From NCBI RefSeq assembly GCF_000149955.1, contig NC_030986.1, positions 5,637,910 through 5,701,909 on the forward strand: 64,000 nt of DNA. The letters are read 5' to 3'. Below are positions 23,301 to 33,971 of the stretch, piece by piece; within the stretch, counting starts at the first letter, position 1; every line of letters starts with the position of its first letter. The DNA comes from Fusarium oxysporum f. sp. lycopersici 4287. Its lineage: Eukaryota > Ascomycota > Sordariomycetes > Hypocreales > Nectriaceae. A program made the translations under genes and the position numbers. The notes below the pieces were generated by a model. That model saw nothing but the letters and a program-made list of their open reading frames with translations. It searched no databases and was not told the origin of the DNA.

Positions 23301-26300
23301 TGGTCTTGCACCAGCACCATTTGCCCAACTCAACATCCAACGCAGAATGAGACCCGAGATATCGCAGCTCATCCGACGAGTCTACCCGAATCTCGAAGAT
23401 CACAGAAGTGTCACTGATCTTGAAGATGTCGTCGGCATGCGAAAGAACTTGTTCTGGCTTGACCACAATCATCCAGAGGATGCTGGGGGCGATGGAACCC
23501 GTGTCAAGTCGCACAGCAACATCTGGGAGACCGAAATGGCGACTGCGCTCGTTCGCCATCTTGTTCGACAAGAAGAGTACAAAACTGAAGACATCGCGCT
23601 TCTCACTCCTTACACTGGACAGCTTCAGCAGCTCCGGGCAGCTCTAGGCAAGGATTTCGAGATTTGTCTGAGTGACCGTGACATGACCCAGCTTGCACAA
23701 GAAGGATTTGAAGATGACTCCGCGTCAAATGGTGGAGACAGAAAGATGATCGAGAAGAAGCAACTCATCCAAACCATTCGCCTTGCCACGGTCGACAACT
23801 TTCAAGGCGAGGAAGCCAAAGTCATCATCGTGTCCCTGGTTCGAAGCAACGCACAGCGTAAAGTGGGTTTCCTTCGAACGGAGAACCGAATCAATGTTCT
23901 TCTCAGCCGCGCCAAGAATGGAATGTACTTGATTGGGAATTCTGAGACGTATCTCAACATCCCGATGTGGGCTGATGTTCACAAGCAGCTCTATCTGGCT
24001 GATTGTGTTGGCAATGAGATTGAACTATGTTGCCCTCGCCATAAAGACACCACTCTCACATGCTCTGAGCCAGCAGACTTTGCTTTGAAGAGCCCCGAGG
24101 GTGGCTGTATTCTCCCCTGTTCCCGACGGCTCGAACCATGCGGCCATCAATGCCAGGCACGTTGTCATTCAGATACGCTTCATGATGCATTCTCTTGTCA
24201 ACAACCTTGTCCTCGCATTAGAAAGACATGCGACCACGGATGCCAGAAACTTTGCGGCGAAAGATGTGGCCCTTGCATGATCAAGGTCTATGATATTCAA
24301 CTTCCGTGTGGCCACATCAAGCAGACACTGAAGTGTTATCAGACACTCGATTTGGCATCAATTACTTGTGATGCCCAAGTTGAGAAGACTGTAGCCCACT
24401 GCGGCCACTCTATATCTGTTCAGTGTTCTACTGACGTTGACTCCAAAGGCTTCCGCTGCCCCCAGCCTTGCTCTTACGTCCATCCTTGTAGTCATCAATG
24501 CACTGGAACTTGCAGCAGATGTCGCAATGGAGACGGAGAAGTGGCTCATCGGAGCTGCAGAAAGATTTGTGATCGACCTTACGGCTCTTGTAACCATAGG
24601 TGTCCACGCATCTGCCACGATGGGAGTCCATGCAGTTCATGTCAAGCCCCTTGTGAGGTATGTTTATTTTACATTGGCAGCGAGTAAGATGAGAAAACTG
24701 ACGTCTTTTAGGTTCGATGCCCACATTCTGCCTGCCCTTCGCCTTGCAACAAGGCGTGCGCTCCATGTATCGAGAAATGTACTTGGGCTTGTCCTCATCA
24801 AGGATCTTGTTCAATGCCATGCTCAGCGCCATGCGACCGCCTCCCTTGCGATGAACGATGCACCAGAATACTTCCCTGCGGTCATCAATGCCCAAGTTTC
24901 TGCGGAGAAGACTGCCCCACTGGTTATTGTCAGGAGTGCGGCGACAAAGGTGAAGAGCGAGTTGATGTGCTGGAGTTCCTATCCTATGCCGAGATTGATC
25001 TAGATGAAAGCCCGGTCGTGGTACTCAGCTGCGGCCACTTCTTCACTGGCGAAACCCTTGATGGCTCGGTAAGTCTAGATGAGGTCTATGCAAGAGACGG
25101 AGAGGGGAAGTTCAATGGTTTGAAGGATATTTCTGAGTCTCTGTCGAGTAAAGTACCTTTCTGTCCAGACTGCAAGCGACCGATTCGACAGTTCGCAACC
25201 AAGAGATACAATCGACTCATCAACCGAGCCGTCATGAACCAGATCTGCAAGCGATTCATGATCACAGGACGTAGGCAACTTGATCACCTCGAACAGCAAC
25301 TTCAAATTCTCGAAGATAAGCTTGACTCCACTCGCAAGGCCTATACACTCAAAGATGGGGTTGGAGTACTACCCAAGAAAAGATACGAGGGACTGGACAA
25401 ACTCACGGCCGTGAGTAACGCTCTTGTGAAGACCATGAATGAAGAGCATCAGCCTACCAAAGTCCTCTTTGATGCGATGGCAACTTCCCGCGCCAAGGCT
25501 ACCGGTGATTCGGTGTCTGTCATTCGACAGATGGAGGCCTTGAGACTCTCGCCACTAGCTTCTGACAGCCAAATTGTTCTGGGAGCAGACCTGCTCGTGA
25601 TCAAGTCCCTGGAAATAAAGCTCAAAGATTTCATTACTCTTCTCAGAAACTGGAAGGGTACGGCTGGTGGTGACTTGCTTCGAGGATGGATTAAAGAACA
25701 AGCTACTCCGTCAATGCCCAAATTACTACACTCCTGCGAGAAGCTTATCGAACAAGCCAAATATGCCAAACTCCCTCGAATCATCGTTGCGGCAACTTTG
25801 GCATTTGCTAGAGTTTCTCAGCTGCTCGCCTGGCGGTCACAGGCCGCTGACAAGCCTTCGGTTCAGAAGTCTGGGGAAAAGAACACAGAGGCTGTTGAGG
25901 ACCGAATGGGCACTGCCCGCAAACTTCTCCATGATGCGCTTGAGCAGTGTTCCCAGCTCGGGAATAGCGATGATATGAAGGAGCGAGTCCAGGCCATGCT
26001 TCGACTTTTTGAACCTCGTTACGAAGAAGTGACACCTGAGGAACTGGCGTCGATCAAGAGTGCCATGGTGAGTGGCAGTGGTGGCATAGCCACTCATTCT
26101 GGACACTGGTATCACTGTGTCAACGGGCATCCTGTGAGTACTAATGCTGAACTCTGCGACGTTTGCTAACCAAATTACTAGTTCGCGATTGGAGAGTGCG
26201 GAATGCCAATGGAGGAAGCTCGATGTTCCGAGTGCGGTGCACCAATTGGAGGTCGTAACCACCAGGCGGTGGATGGAGTAACTCGCGCTGAGGACATGGA

Positions 26301-26310
26301 ACGATCTTGA
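20309..26310 (+). CDS. CCCH / SF1 helicase / NFX1 / RZ-finger protein (ZNFX1-Hrr1 type)
   Basis: Four exons (20309-22347, 22410-24657, 24712-26133, 26182-26310) encode about 1,945 aa. Order of parts: an Arg/Gly-rich N-terminus; a CCCH finger with spacing C-x7-C-x5-C-x3-H (residues 33-51); an SF1 UPF1-like helicase with Walker A GPPGTGKS (about 648-655), CYTNHALDQF, the DEAD-box-like CEEAG, GDHRQLRPQ, RRMRPEIS, DNFQGEEA and LLSRAKNGMY; then a long run of NFX1-type Cys/His repeats. At the very end is an RZ-type finger (WYHC-NGHPFAIGECG-CSECG), completed only by the 43-codon last exon. This architecture matches animal ZNFX1 and is related to S. pombe Hrr1, factors of small-RNA silencing and, in animals, RNA sensing. 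An RNA-directed role is likely by family; the specific pathway is inferred. Confidence 0.9.
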
Positions 26311-26851
26311 TTGTTGGATACAGCCTTTTGGTACGAAGCTTGGATGGATTATAAAGGTATACCGAGCTTTGTGTACTTGAGCTTGGACAGTCAGATCGTT
26401 GGTATGAGATATCAGCCATCCTTGGAAAATTGTCCTTGGAAGATGTATTGGAAACGGGTTTAGCATTTTTGAATGCAATAACTTTTGAGTAGCCATCTGT
26501 ATGTAGGAAAAATTTATTGAGTCTTGTAAACTAAGTTCCCTGGTGAAAGTGATGATTGAACTACGTATCGTCTACAGCATAGCGCGTGGGCTATGAGCTT
26601 CCGTTGCGAATTACAAGAAAATTGGCACGGGACAAGTAGAGGGTTTGTTGGAAACATTATAGCATGAATCTTTGATGTTTTTAAGGGGCACATATGGTAT
26701 TGAAAAGTGATTTGCTCAAACTAGAACGCTATTTCGTAACTCCTTGACAGCTCCATCGTGTACTTGTCGTTTCTTCTCATACAGTCATAATACAGAACAA
26801 GATTACTCATACACTCCAAAGACTCCAGTGCTCTGTTGCTTTGGTGGATGT
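26311..26851. other. Convergent 3' intergenic region
   Basis: 540 bp between the stop codons of the helicase (+) and the small coiled-coil gene (-). It is AT-rich with no recognised gene; it probably holds both polyadenylation regions. Confidence 0.5.
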
Positions 26852-27388
26852 TTAGTATCCGTGGCCTGCCAATCCGTCAGCGTCAAGCTCAATCACACAT
26901 CATCAAGAATACTTACGTCCAAGAGAACGTCCCATCTTCGACATCTCCTTAGCCTGAGTCTGCTTAACCTTAGCCCTCCTCGAATCCTCCTTCGCCTCGA
27001 CCTCCAAGCGCTTAACATGCTCCCTCGCCTCCCTCACACTAAGTCTGGCCTCCTCCAGCGCACGATCAGCCTCACGTTCCGCCCTCTCAGCATCCTGGAC
27101 TCGCGCTCTTGCCTCCAGAACAGCAGGGTCATGCTCGTTGCGATTTCCGCCTAGACGAGACAAGAAGCCGCCGTTAGAGTTACGACGAGACGGGGAGCGG
27201 GATGATGAGCGGGAGTGTCGACGGTCGTAGGATGAGGCTGAACCGCGGGAGTGGCGGTGGTGGGAGGATGTGGATGTTCGTGCGGAGGTGGGCTCGTGGC
27301 GGGACGAGGAGGAGAAGAGGCCGTGCTTGCGGGGGGGTTCCTCGCGGATTGGCTCTGGGGAGGGTTCACGACGACCAAAGAGACCCAT
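26852..27388 (-). CDS. Small basic coiled-coil protein, function unknown
   Basis: Two exons (27388-26917 and 26865-26852) give 161 aa. The tiny 14-nt last exon changes the ending to GRSLGRHGY; reading straight through the GTAAGT donor would give RKYS instead. The protein starts MGLFGRRE, continues with a Ser/Arg/His-rich disordered half (residues 10-85), and ends in a highly charged, heptad-like helix (about 90-150: ARARVQDAERAEREADRALEEARL). No catalytic domain is visible. Proteins of this kind recur in filamentous ascomycetes as hypotheticals; no function can be assigned. The splice choice is inferred from the donor, a CTGAC branch site and CAG acceptor. Confidence 0.7.
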
Positions 27389-28518
27389 GATGATGATTTA
27401 TAGTGATCATTTATAAGTGTAGTGTAGTGTAGTATAAGTGTAAGTTGATACCGTGTAAGTGGTAGTGGATATCGTCTAAGTGATAAGTGTAGTGTAAGTG
27501 ATCAGTGTAGTGTAAGTGAAGAAGTGTATTATCTGGAGAATGAAAAAAGAAGCTTTTCACAAGAATCTAGGCGTCTCTTGGCCTCTATTTCTATTATTTC
27601 CCATCCCTACCAGTGATGCCATTCCCAACTATGATCGCCAAAACTTCAAACCTGCTTTATTACCGTGACGTCAATGTATGCGCGCAGGGTAGCAAGGGTC
27701 CAACCAATCACGATGTGGAGATGACGGTATCAGTGGCGTTGACGGTGATGACATTCAGAGCATGAAAAGTGAAATTATTGGTGTAAGAAAGATGATCAGT
27801 TGTAATGATGCATCAATGCCTCTGATATCATACAGCTTGAGGGGTGCTGAAAGGAATGTAACACGTTTGCCAAGATATCAGAATTCCAGTGTCGACGTTG
27901 TAGGTTTAGAGTTTATCAACGGTTACACTCCGCAACTTAATTGACTGCATCACCAATCTCATACAGTAGCCTACGATCTCTGTGGACCAAAGATCTACAG
28001 TCCATCCTCTTCTCGATGCTTGGCCTCACCTTTTGCTGATATCTCATCGTGATCCCTCATCAGCGTGGCTGTGCACTTTTGCCCCTCAAAGTCTCGGCAC
28101 GTTGCGTACATTGGTCTCACCAGCTAGAATCAGAATCATCTCATGAAGAACGCGCTAAGTTTACAATTGGAGAGACAAAACAAATGCCGTGAGATGTAAT
28201 CGGTAGACATAAAAAAATAAAGTAGTTGTAGCTAGAGCGTGACAAAATGACTTCCCCAAGTAGTCTACTCCTCCCGCTAATTTGCCTCGCATTCCGACCG
28301 AAAATAGCCTGTAAATAGTAAATAGCAAAAAAACAACGCAGAACACCAGATTTCCCTATGTGCTTTATGCCGCACGATATATACAGTGAAAATACCCATG
28401 GCGGGCCAAAAATAAGCCATGGAGCCGAATAGAGCCACATCCCTGCTTCGTTCGATCACATTCGATGGATGACAGGTGGTCTTCGTATTCGATATTAAAC
28501 GCTCGTATCGTATCATGT
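27389..28518. other. Intergenic region with tandem repeat
   Basis: 1.1 kb. The part next to the coiled-coil gene holds an AGTGTA-type tandem repeat (described separately); the remainder is the 3' flank of the Rho3 gene. No other gene was recognised. Confidence 0.5.
27412..27526. repeat. Degenerate AGTGTAGTGTAAGTGAT tandem repeat
   Basis: A run of imperfect AGTGTA / AAGTGATAAGTGT units spans about 115 bp. It starts about 25 nt upstream of the coiled-coil gene's start codon, so it falls in its probable 5' leader or core promoter. Several units repeat almost exactly near 27486-27524. Confidence 0.75.
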
Positions 28519-29325
28519 TCACATAACAGTGCATCCGCCCTCCTCGCGATCCTTCTTGACGCTCAGCGCAACACGCGCCGCCTCGGTGAAAGCCTCGTTG
28601 ACACCTCTGTTCTTCATGGCGGAGCACTCGAGGTATCGGAGGGCGTTTATGCGGCGCGCCACCTCGAGGCCCTGGTCGTAGTTGATCATGGGGCGCTTCT
28701 CGCGGGGTTCTCCTGATTCGTTCTCCTCCTCCTCGCCTTGCTCGCGGAGATCGCACTTTAGCGCTACGAGGACGAGTTTGGTGCCGGGGCAGTTGTCGGC
28801 GATCTCGCCTACCCACTTGGATTCGACGTTTTCGAGCGAGTCTTTGCTGTCGACGGAGTAGCAGAGCATGATGAGATCTGTGTCGTCTGGGATGCATTAG
28901 TTTAGTTGGAGCTAGTGTGTGTAGAGAGGCCAAGTACCGTAGGATAGCGAGCGTAATCGGTCGAATTCTTCCTGGCCTGCTGTGTCCCAGAGGGATAGCT
29001 CGATGTGGACATTATCGACAAAGATATCTGCGTTCGTTAGCGATGCGTATACGCAGAAGAGCCGTGTATCGTACCGTGGACGTAGTTCTCAAAGACGGTG
29101 GGTTCGTAGACAGTAGGGAAGTAGCTATAATCAATGAGCCTCTCTTCATTTGCGTCTCCTTTAGAACATACCCTCTCGTAAAGACGTTTAACAACGATGT
29201 TTTTCCACAAGCACCATCACCCCTAAATCAGATCAGCGCAATGCCCTCCATTCCTCATCGTATGTGACGCACAGCAACACCAGCTTTCGCTGCACAGTCT
29301 TGGATCCTCCACAAAGAGCAGGCAT
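28519..29325 (-). CDS. rho3: Rho-family small GTPase Rho3
   Basis: Five exons (29325-29273, 29222-29172, 29124-29075, 29027-28938, 28886-28519) join in frame to 203 aa. Exons 2 and 3 are only about 50 nt. The spliced protein shows G1 GDGACGKTS, the switch I effector region [14 protein letters not shown]3 [11 protein letters not shown]4 LKCDLR and G5 ECSA. It ends in a CaaX box, CTVM; the terminal Met predicts farnesylation, as in yeast Rho3. An acidic insert ([16 protein letters not shown]) replaces part of the Rho-specific helix. Rho3 organises polarised exocytosis and actin cables at hyphal tips. The call rests on the [15 protein letters not shown] start and overall identity to fungal Rho3. 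Confidence 0.92.
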
Positions 29326-30437
29326 TCTGACAAATGTGATACAAATCGTGGGTATCTTCGTAGTTTGTAGAAGAAAAAGGGAAAGACCGCTGGGTTTTTC
29401 GCGTCGTTGAAATAAGTTGAATCTCGGTTCCGTGCAGGCCCTGTTCAAGGTTCAAGGTTGGCGTGCGCAGATCGAATTCGCAGGCGAGAAGAAACCGTTG
29501 GTAGATATCGATAGACGCAAGGCGGATTGAGGCGTTGAATGTAGGGATCAGGAAATGAATGGTCGTTTCCAGGTCTCGAAAGAAGAATAGAGATGCAAGG
29601 TTGTGAAATGGAAGTTGAAGTCAGAGAGAGGCCAGCGCAAGGGAAAATGGGGGGCACTGGAACTCTAGACATTGGGTCCTCTCAAGCAGTGGAGTCGACA
29701 GCGAGAACGCGGGCAGGGATTATTTTCGGCGCCTCTTGAGGGTGGGGAATGCAACCCCATGACAGAATAAACCTCCCACAATCACTGCTCTAGGTTACGG
29801 GACTTATTTCTGTCCCTCTTTAAATGTGTCCCCTTTTTTTCTGCACATCCTGTGGAACCACTTTCTCTTTTTCTTGCAGTAGCGTCGACCCGTTACGTTA
29901 ATTGGCTCTTTCACCCGTCGCTACCAAGATTGCCTCTTTTAAAGTCCCGGTTCATTGAATGCGCCAAAGAGGGTTAAGCTCCGGAGTCTTTAATTCGATA
30001 GTATTAGCTTCGATGACACTGATGCTACGTCGTAAACACATTGCAAATAACTAATCATGACATGTGAATAACGAGAATGTCCTGTGCATGTGCATAAGAG
30101 AGAAGCGGCACCTGAAACTGTACCTGAATTTGAGTTAGGTTGAGCTGGTGTCGTGACGACGATTCATGGTGGCTTTGCGACTGAATCGTAACATCAAAGT
30201 GGCTTCGTTTATTTTCCGCCCGCAGAGGTAGTAGGTATCACGCGGAAGAGGCGATATTGCAACACTGAAAAGCCAGCTTGTTCAACATTGGACAAGAGAC
30301 TTGTTTCTATTAAACCTTGACTCGGTTTATGCCGATGATCCCATAACTCAACCTGGCAGTCCAATCTAATGATGTCGTTCAACCGTAAATGTGCAATAAG
30401 AGCAATCAACAGAGGCCGCCCAGTGTAAAATCCATCT
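29326..30437. other. Intergenic region
   Basis: 1.1 kb: the promoter of Rho3 (minus strand) and 3' flank of CWC25 (minus strand). It contains a T-rich stretch near 29825-29880. I see no gene in it. Confidence 0.5.
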
Positions 30438-31571
30438 CTAATCTTCGTCCCTTTGATATCCACGACGCGCTCCGCCCATACGTTCTGCAAGACCCTTGTG
30501 ACCTGCTTGTTGATGTAGCTTGTTCACGAAGCCACGATCGCCTCCGCGCTCTCGTGCCTTGTCATCTGCTTCTCGAAGTGCTGCCTCCCGTTCTTCCAGG
30601 GCCGTAAGACGCTTTGAGCGATCGTCGTCGAGCTCTGTTGCTGCAGATTGCATGGCGGCTAACTTGCGCTGGCGCTCTTCCTCCTTGGCTTTATCGTCTT
30701 CTTCGTTGTACCGTGGCCGCCTGTCGCGAGAGTCGGGGTAACTTCTTCGGAAGTCTCTGCGACTTTCGCGGGGACGCTCGTCGCGTGGTCGCTCATGACG
30801 GGAGCGGTGCTCACGTCTGTGTTCTCTGTCCTCTGAATCGTCGCGTCTTCGTCGTGAACGGTCATCTCGACTATCGTCTCTGCGTCGCCTGTGCCGATCT
30901 TCTCTTGAATCATCGCGACGTCGTGGACTTTGAGATCGCGAATCAGAGCGTCGTCGTCTGTGGTGTCTATCGTCAGGGTCCGCGCTGCGATGACGATGCC
31001 TCCTTCGGTGCCTGTCGTGTCGATCTTCTCTCCTCCGAGACTTTTCCTTCTTCTTCTCATCATCAACTCCCATCGAGGAGAGTAGCTGTCGGCGCTTGAT
31101 CGGATCGTTCATCATGGCTTCGTAGGCAGCTTGTTCTTGTCGCTTGATAGCCAGCAACGGATCATCGCGAATCTTTGCAGCTGTATCCCTCGCAGTATTC
31201 GCATTCTGCAGCGCCATGAAACTCTCGGTCCCCGCATCTTTCTCTAACTTCTTATGCTCTGTGCCCTTGATAAGGTTGTCGATACGCCGCTTGCCCAGCA
31301 AGTAGGCTTCTGATTCTTCTGTCGTGCCACCTTCTCCGTCGTTGGGGCCTTGGTACATCCAGTCAACGCGATCAACGCGCTTTTTTCCTCCTGCAGCCTC
31401 GAGCTGTCGTTGGACTTCTTCATTTTTGAGTTCCTCTTTGATTTCGTCGATACGCTGTTGTGTTCGCTTGCGCTCGGCCAGGGCCTTTTGCTCTTCATCC
31501 CAGACGGCCTGTTGATTGCGCCGCAGCGCGGGATGGAAGGACTTCTTCAAGTTAAGATCGCCTCCACCCAT
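30438..31571 (-). CDS. cwc25: Pre-mRNA splicing factor CWC25
   Basis: Intronless, 377 aa. The N-terminal CIR_N-type segment [14 protein letters not shown] is diagnostic of CWC25/Cwf25, followed by a charged helix ([18 protein letters not shown]) and the conserved WMYQGP motif. The middle [21 protein letters not shown] region is also conserved. The second half (about residues 180-320) is an Arg/Asp/Ser/His-rich RS-like tract, expected to be disordered. The C-terminus ends in a helix with [10 protein letters not shown]. In yeast, CWC25 enters the activated spliceosome after Prp2 and promotes the first catalytic step. The sequence is complete and the call is firm. Confidence 0.93.
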   Translation of the reverse strand: MGGGDLNLKKSFHPALRRNQQAVWDEEQKALAERKRTQQRIDEIKEELKNEEVQRQLEAAGGKKRVDRVDWMYQGPNDGEGGTTEESEAYLLGKRRIDNLIKGTEHKKLEKDAGTESFMALQNANTARDTAAKIRDDPLLAIKRQEQAAYEAMMNDPIKRRQLLSSMGVDDEKKKEKSRRREDRHDRHRRRHRHRSADPDDRHHRRRRSDSRSQSPRRRDDSREDRHRRRRDDSRDDRSRRRRDDSEDREHRREHRSRHERPRDERPRESRRDFRRSYPDSRDRRPRYNEEDDKAKEEERQRKLAAMQSAATELDDDRSKRLTALEEREAALREADDKARERGGDRGFVNKLHQQAGHKGLAERMGGARRGYQRDED

Positions 31572-32811
31572 TTTGAAGGTTGTTTGGGGTATATGTCGGA
31601 GAAGAAGGGGACAGCTTTGATGATGATGTGGAGGGAGGAAAGTTGGTTGGTTTGATGTTCAGTGGGGTGGCAATCGTAGGTACTAAGGCAACTGGGCGCA
31701 GAAAAGAAGAAATGCATGGGCCCCATATTTATATTTATCCTAGAAACTTAGACCAGTGATTCTAGATGACAAAAAGGCTTCGACAAACTACCGTAGAGTT
31801 AGGGGACTCGCTGATGGGTTTATTTTGACGCCCTCTAATACAGTCTCAAGTTTTCTTGCTCCCTGAGGTTATCCTCGAGGTCATCCAGCTTTTTAGGTTT
31901 TTTATCAGTAAATTAAACAGTGAGACTCCTATACCCGGTCGACATATCAGTGGCCAAAAACCAAATATAATTTATCTGCCTGAATGACTCCATAGCTGCC
32001 TTGATCAAGACCAAGTACCTCGAGGGGGAGGACAGGAGAAACTCTGTTTCAAAACTCTTTACCTCTGCCTAATATATATATAGAATTTAACCGAGTCTTT
32101 TTGTCACTTGGGATAAAAGTCAGAAGTTCTGGGGGAGGCAACCTTGAACGTCAGTCTCGCCTTATCGCTCCTGGTAGGGTGAGCGCATTGAACTCATATA
32201 AGAACCAGAGCATCAACATTCATGTGTATACAAGAAATGGAGTTCCTAGCAAAGCGAAAGGTCTGGCGCGCCTGCCCCCATCGCTTTGATACAAGTCACG
32301 CAACATGGTGGATGACGCTCCCTCACAGGCAAAAGCATGGCCAATGCTGTCTTTCGAACCACGACTGATCTGCTTGCCCAGACCCTCCAATCCCATGAAA
32401 CCCAGTCCCATGTCATCTCCCTGATCCTCTGCTGCATCAATCGTCAGACATGAAGCATCCGTTCACCTCATATAGACCATCGTGAAAGTAACGTTCCAAT
32501 GCATTTCCTCTTGTATTGTACATTCCTGTCTATGATACACAAGATATTCCGTCCCTTCAGTGCCCTCTTCATCATTGTGTAGTCGTACATTTCCCTTCGT
32601 TGCTTGTTGACGCAGTGTTCGAACTCGTGGACTGCAAAAAGCGAAGAGCAGCCTAGTGGGTGAAGTATTTTAGGTGCGGAATGAGAGAAGGTTTATAGGT
32701 TCTAGGACGGATACCACTAGACCACTCTTCGGTACAGGTAATAGAGTGATTTTGGTATATAAGGGGTGTGTAGTCGTACATTTCCTCTCGTTCGTTTCCG
32801 TCCCCGGCTCT
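31572..32811. other. Intergenic region with AT-rich stretch and direct repeat
   Basis: 1.24 kb between CWC25 (its promoter) and the 3' end of the uS14m gene. The part from about 31840 to 32110 is notably AT-rich and carries a TATATATATA run. Two copies of a 25-bp element occur at 32577 and 32766. No gene was recognised; a decayed mobile element is possible but not shown. Confidence 0.45.
32577..32793. repeat. Direct repeat, two copies of about 25 bp
   Basis: The string GTGTAGTCGTACATTTCC, followed by C/T-rich sequence and CGTT, occurs at about 32577-32602 and again at about 32768-32792, roughly 190 bp apart, with only a few differences. The second copy lies just past the uS14m stop codon, in its probable 3' UTR. 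Confidence 0.75.
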
Positions 32812-33290
32812 TTACCAACTGGCTCGCTTCACACCAGGCAGGTTTCCAGCCATAGCCTCCATTCGGAAGTTGTACTACAATCGTCAGCCCAATTCTCAAC
32901 CCCTCGTTCTTTATCGGACTTACTCGAGTCATCTTAAAATCACTCAGCACACCACGTCCCTGACCACCCATGATACATCTGTTTCGAATCTGCGTTGGTC
33001 GAGTATAGCAGTGCATCTGTGTCAATTGGAGCTGTGCCTCGGCGCGGACTCGTGGGGGGAGTGTTGTGTTGCGAATAATATATCGGAGAGCTTGTCTATC
33101 GGCCTCGAGTTAGCCCTTTTCCTCCTCGTGGGTAACCTTTCCAACCGATCATTGTGTTCTGCGGTGGGGAAGAGTTTGCGCACCTCTCGGTCTCGTGGGC
33201 CTCAAAGACCTTTCGCTTTGTGTGGTCGCGCAGGGTGCGGACGTTGACGAAACAGCCCAGATCAAGCTTCTTGGCGCGGAACATCGACAT
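32812..33290 (-). CDS. MRP2: Mitochondrial small ribosomal subunit protein uS14m
   Basis: Three exons (33290-33184, 33095-32924, 32874-32812) give 113 aa; no single open frame covers the gene. The start MSMFRAKKLD is followed by a basic N-terminal half. The first splice restores ETERQALRYIIRN, and the last exon supplies the ending GVKRASW, the family's invariant C-terminal Ala-Ser-Trp. The RNA-contacting segment around TRPTQIRNRCIM...GRG is intact. It lacks the zinc-binding Cys pairs of some bacterial S14, as in mitochondrial forms. The protein would join the head of the mitochondrial small subunit. An internal Met three codons in is an alternative start. Confidence 0.92.
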
Positions 33291-33971
33291 GATGGGCGGT
33301 TTGGACGGGATGTCGATGATGAAGCTGTCGGGAGATGTTCAATTGACGACGAGCCAAATTCAAGACGGAGTATGTGTTGCCGAAGATTAGCCGATTTTCT
33401 CAATTCCTGTGCTCCAGGTTGTAAGTCAACACAATCGGCTGGACTTGTCAGCGCAAATATTTCATAGAGTGATTAATTAATGGGCCAATGGTCACTTGGA
33501 TTAATTCTCTCGTCATTATTCACGTGTTTATTTGCAGCTTCATCTAGTGCTTTAGCTGTTCTTGATTGGCTCACTAGATCCAAGTCACCCAAAGTGCAAT
33601 GAATAAAATCTCAGTGTTGATCCAGATAGTCAAACCTGTGGGGCATTGTTTTAAAAGACACATATAATATCAACGAGAATCAAAAAGTGAATTCTTATAG
33701 TGAACCTTTAAAGCTATTTCACTTGATCTTAAGTGCATCAAGCTCTGTACCTGATCTAAACCTCATTGATCTAGGGTATCCAATGTGGAGTGATGATCCC
33801 CAAACCGTCCAGGGGATGCTTGGCCTGGAATGCGACGTGACGCAGCCTCTGGTCTTGGTACGATTAGCTAACCACGCAGCTGCAATAAACCTGAACAATC
33901 AGCCTGAATTTCTCAACAATGGAATTCATGCCTCACATCTAACCACAAATACTAGCTGATCTATTTCCATC
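33291..33971. other. Divergent intergenic region
   Basis: 680 bp between uS14m (leftward) and the GH3 gene (rightward). AT-rich, with no recognised gene or element. Confidence 0.5.

Noticed and set aside
30209..30490. Minus-strand frame overlapping the 3' end of CWC25
   Set aside because: It is on the same strand in another frame over CWC25's last codons and 3' flank, with no protein-like features.
31840..32110. AT-rich stretch suspected to be a RIP-mutated transposon relic
   Set aside because: No terminal repeats, target-site duplication or residual coding similarity could be seen; AT-richness alone is not enough.
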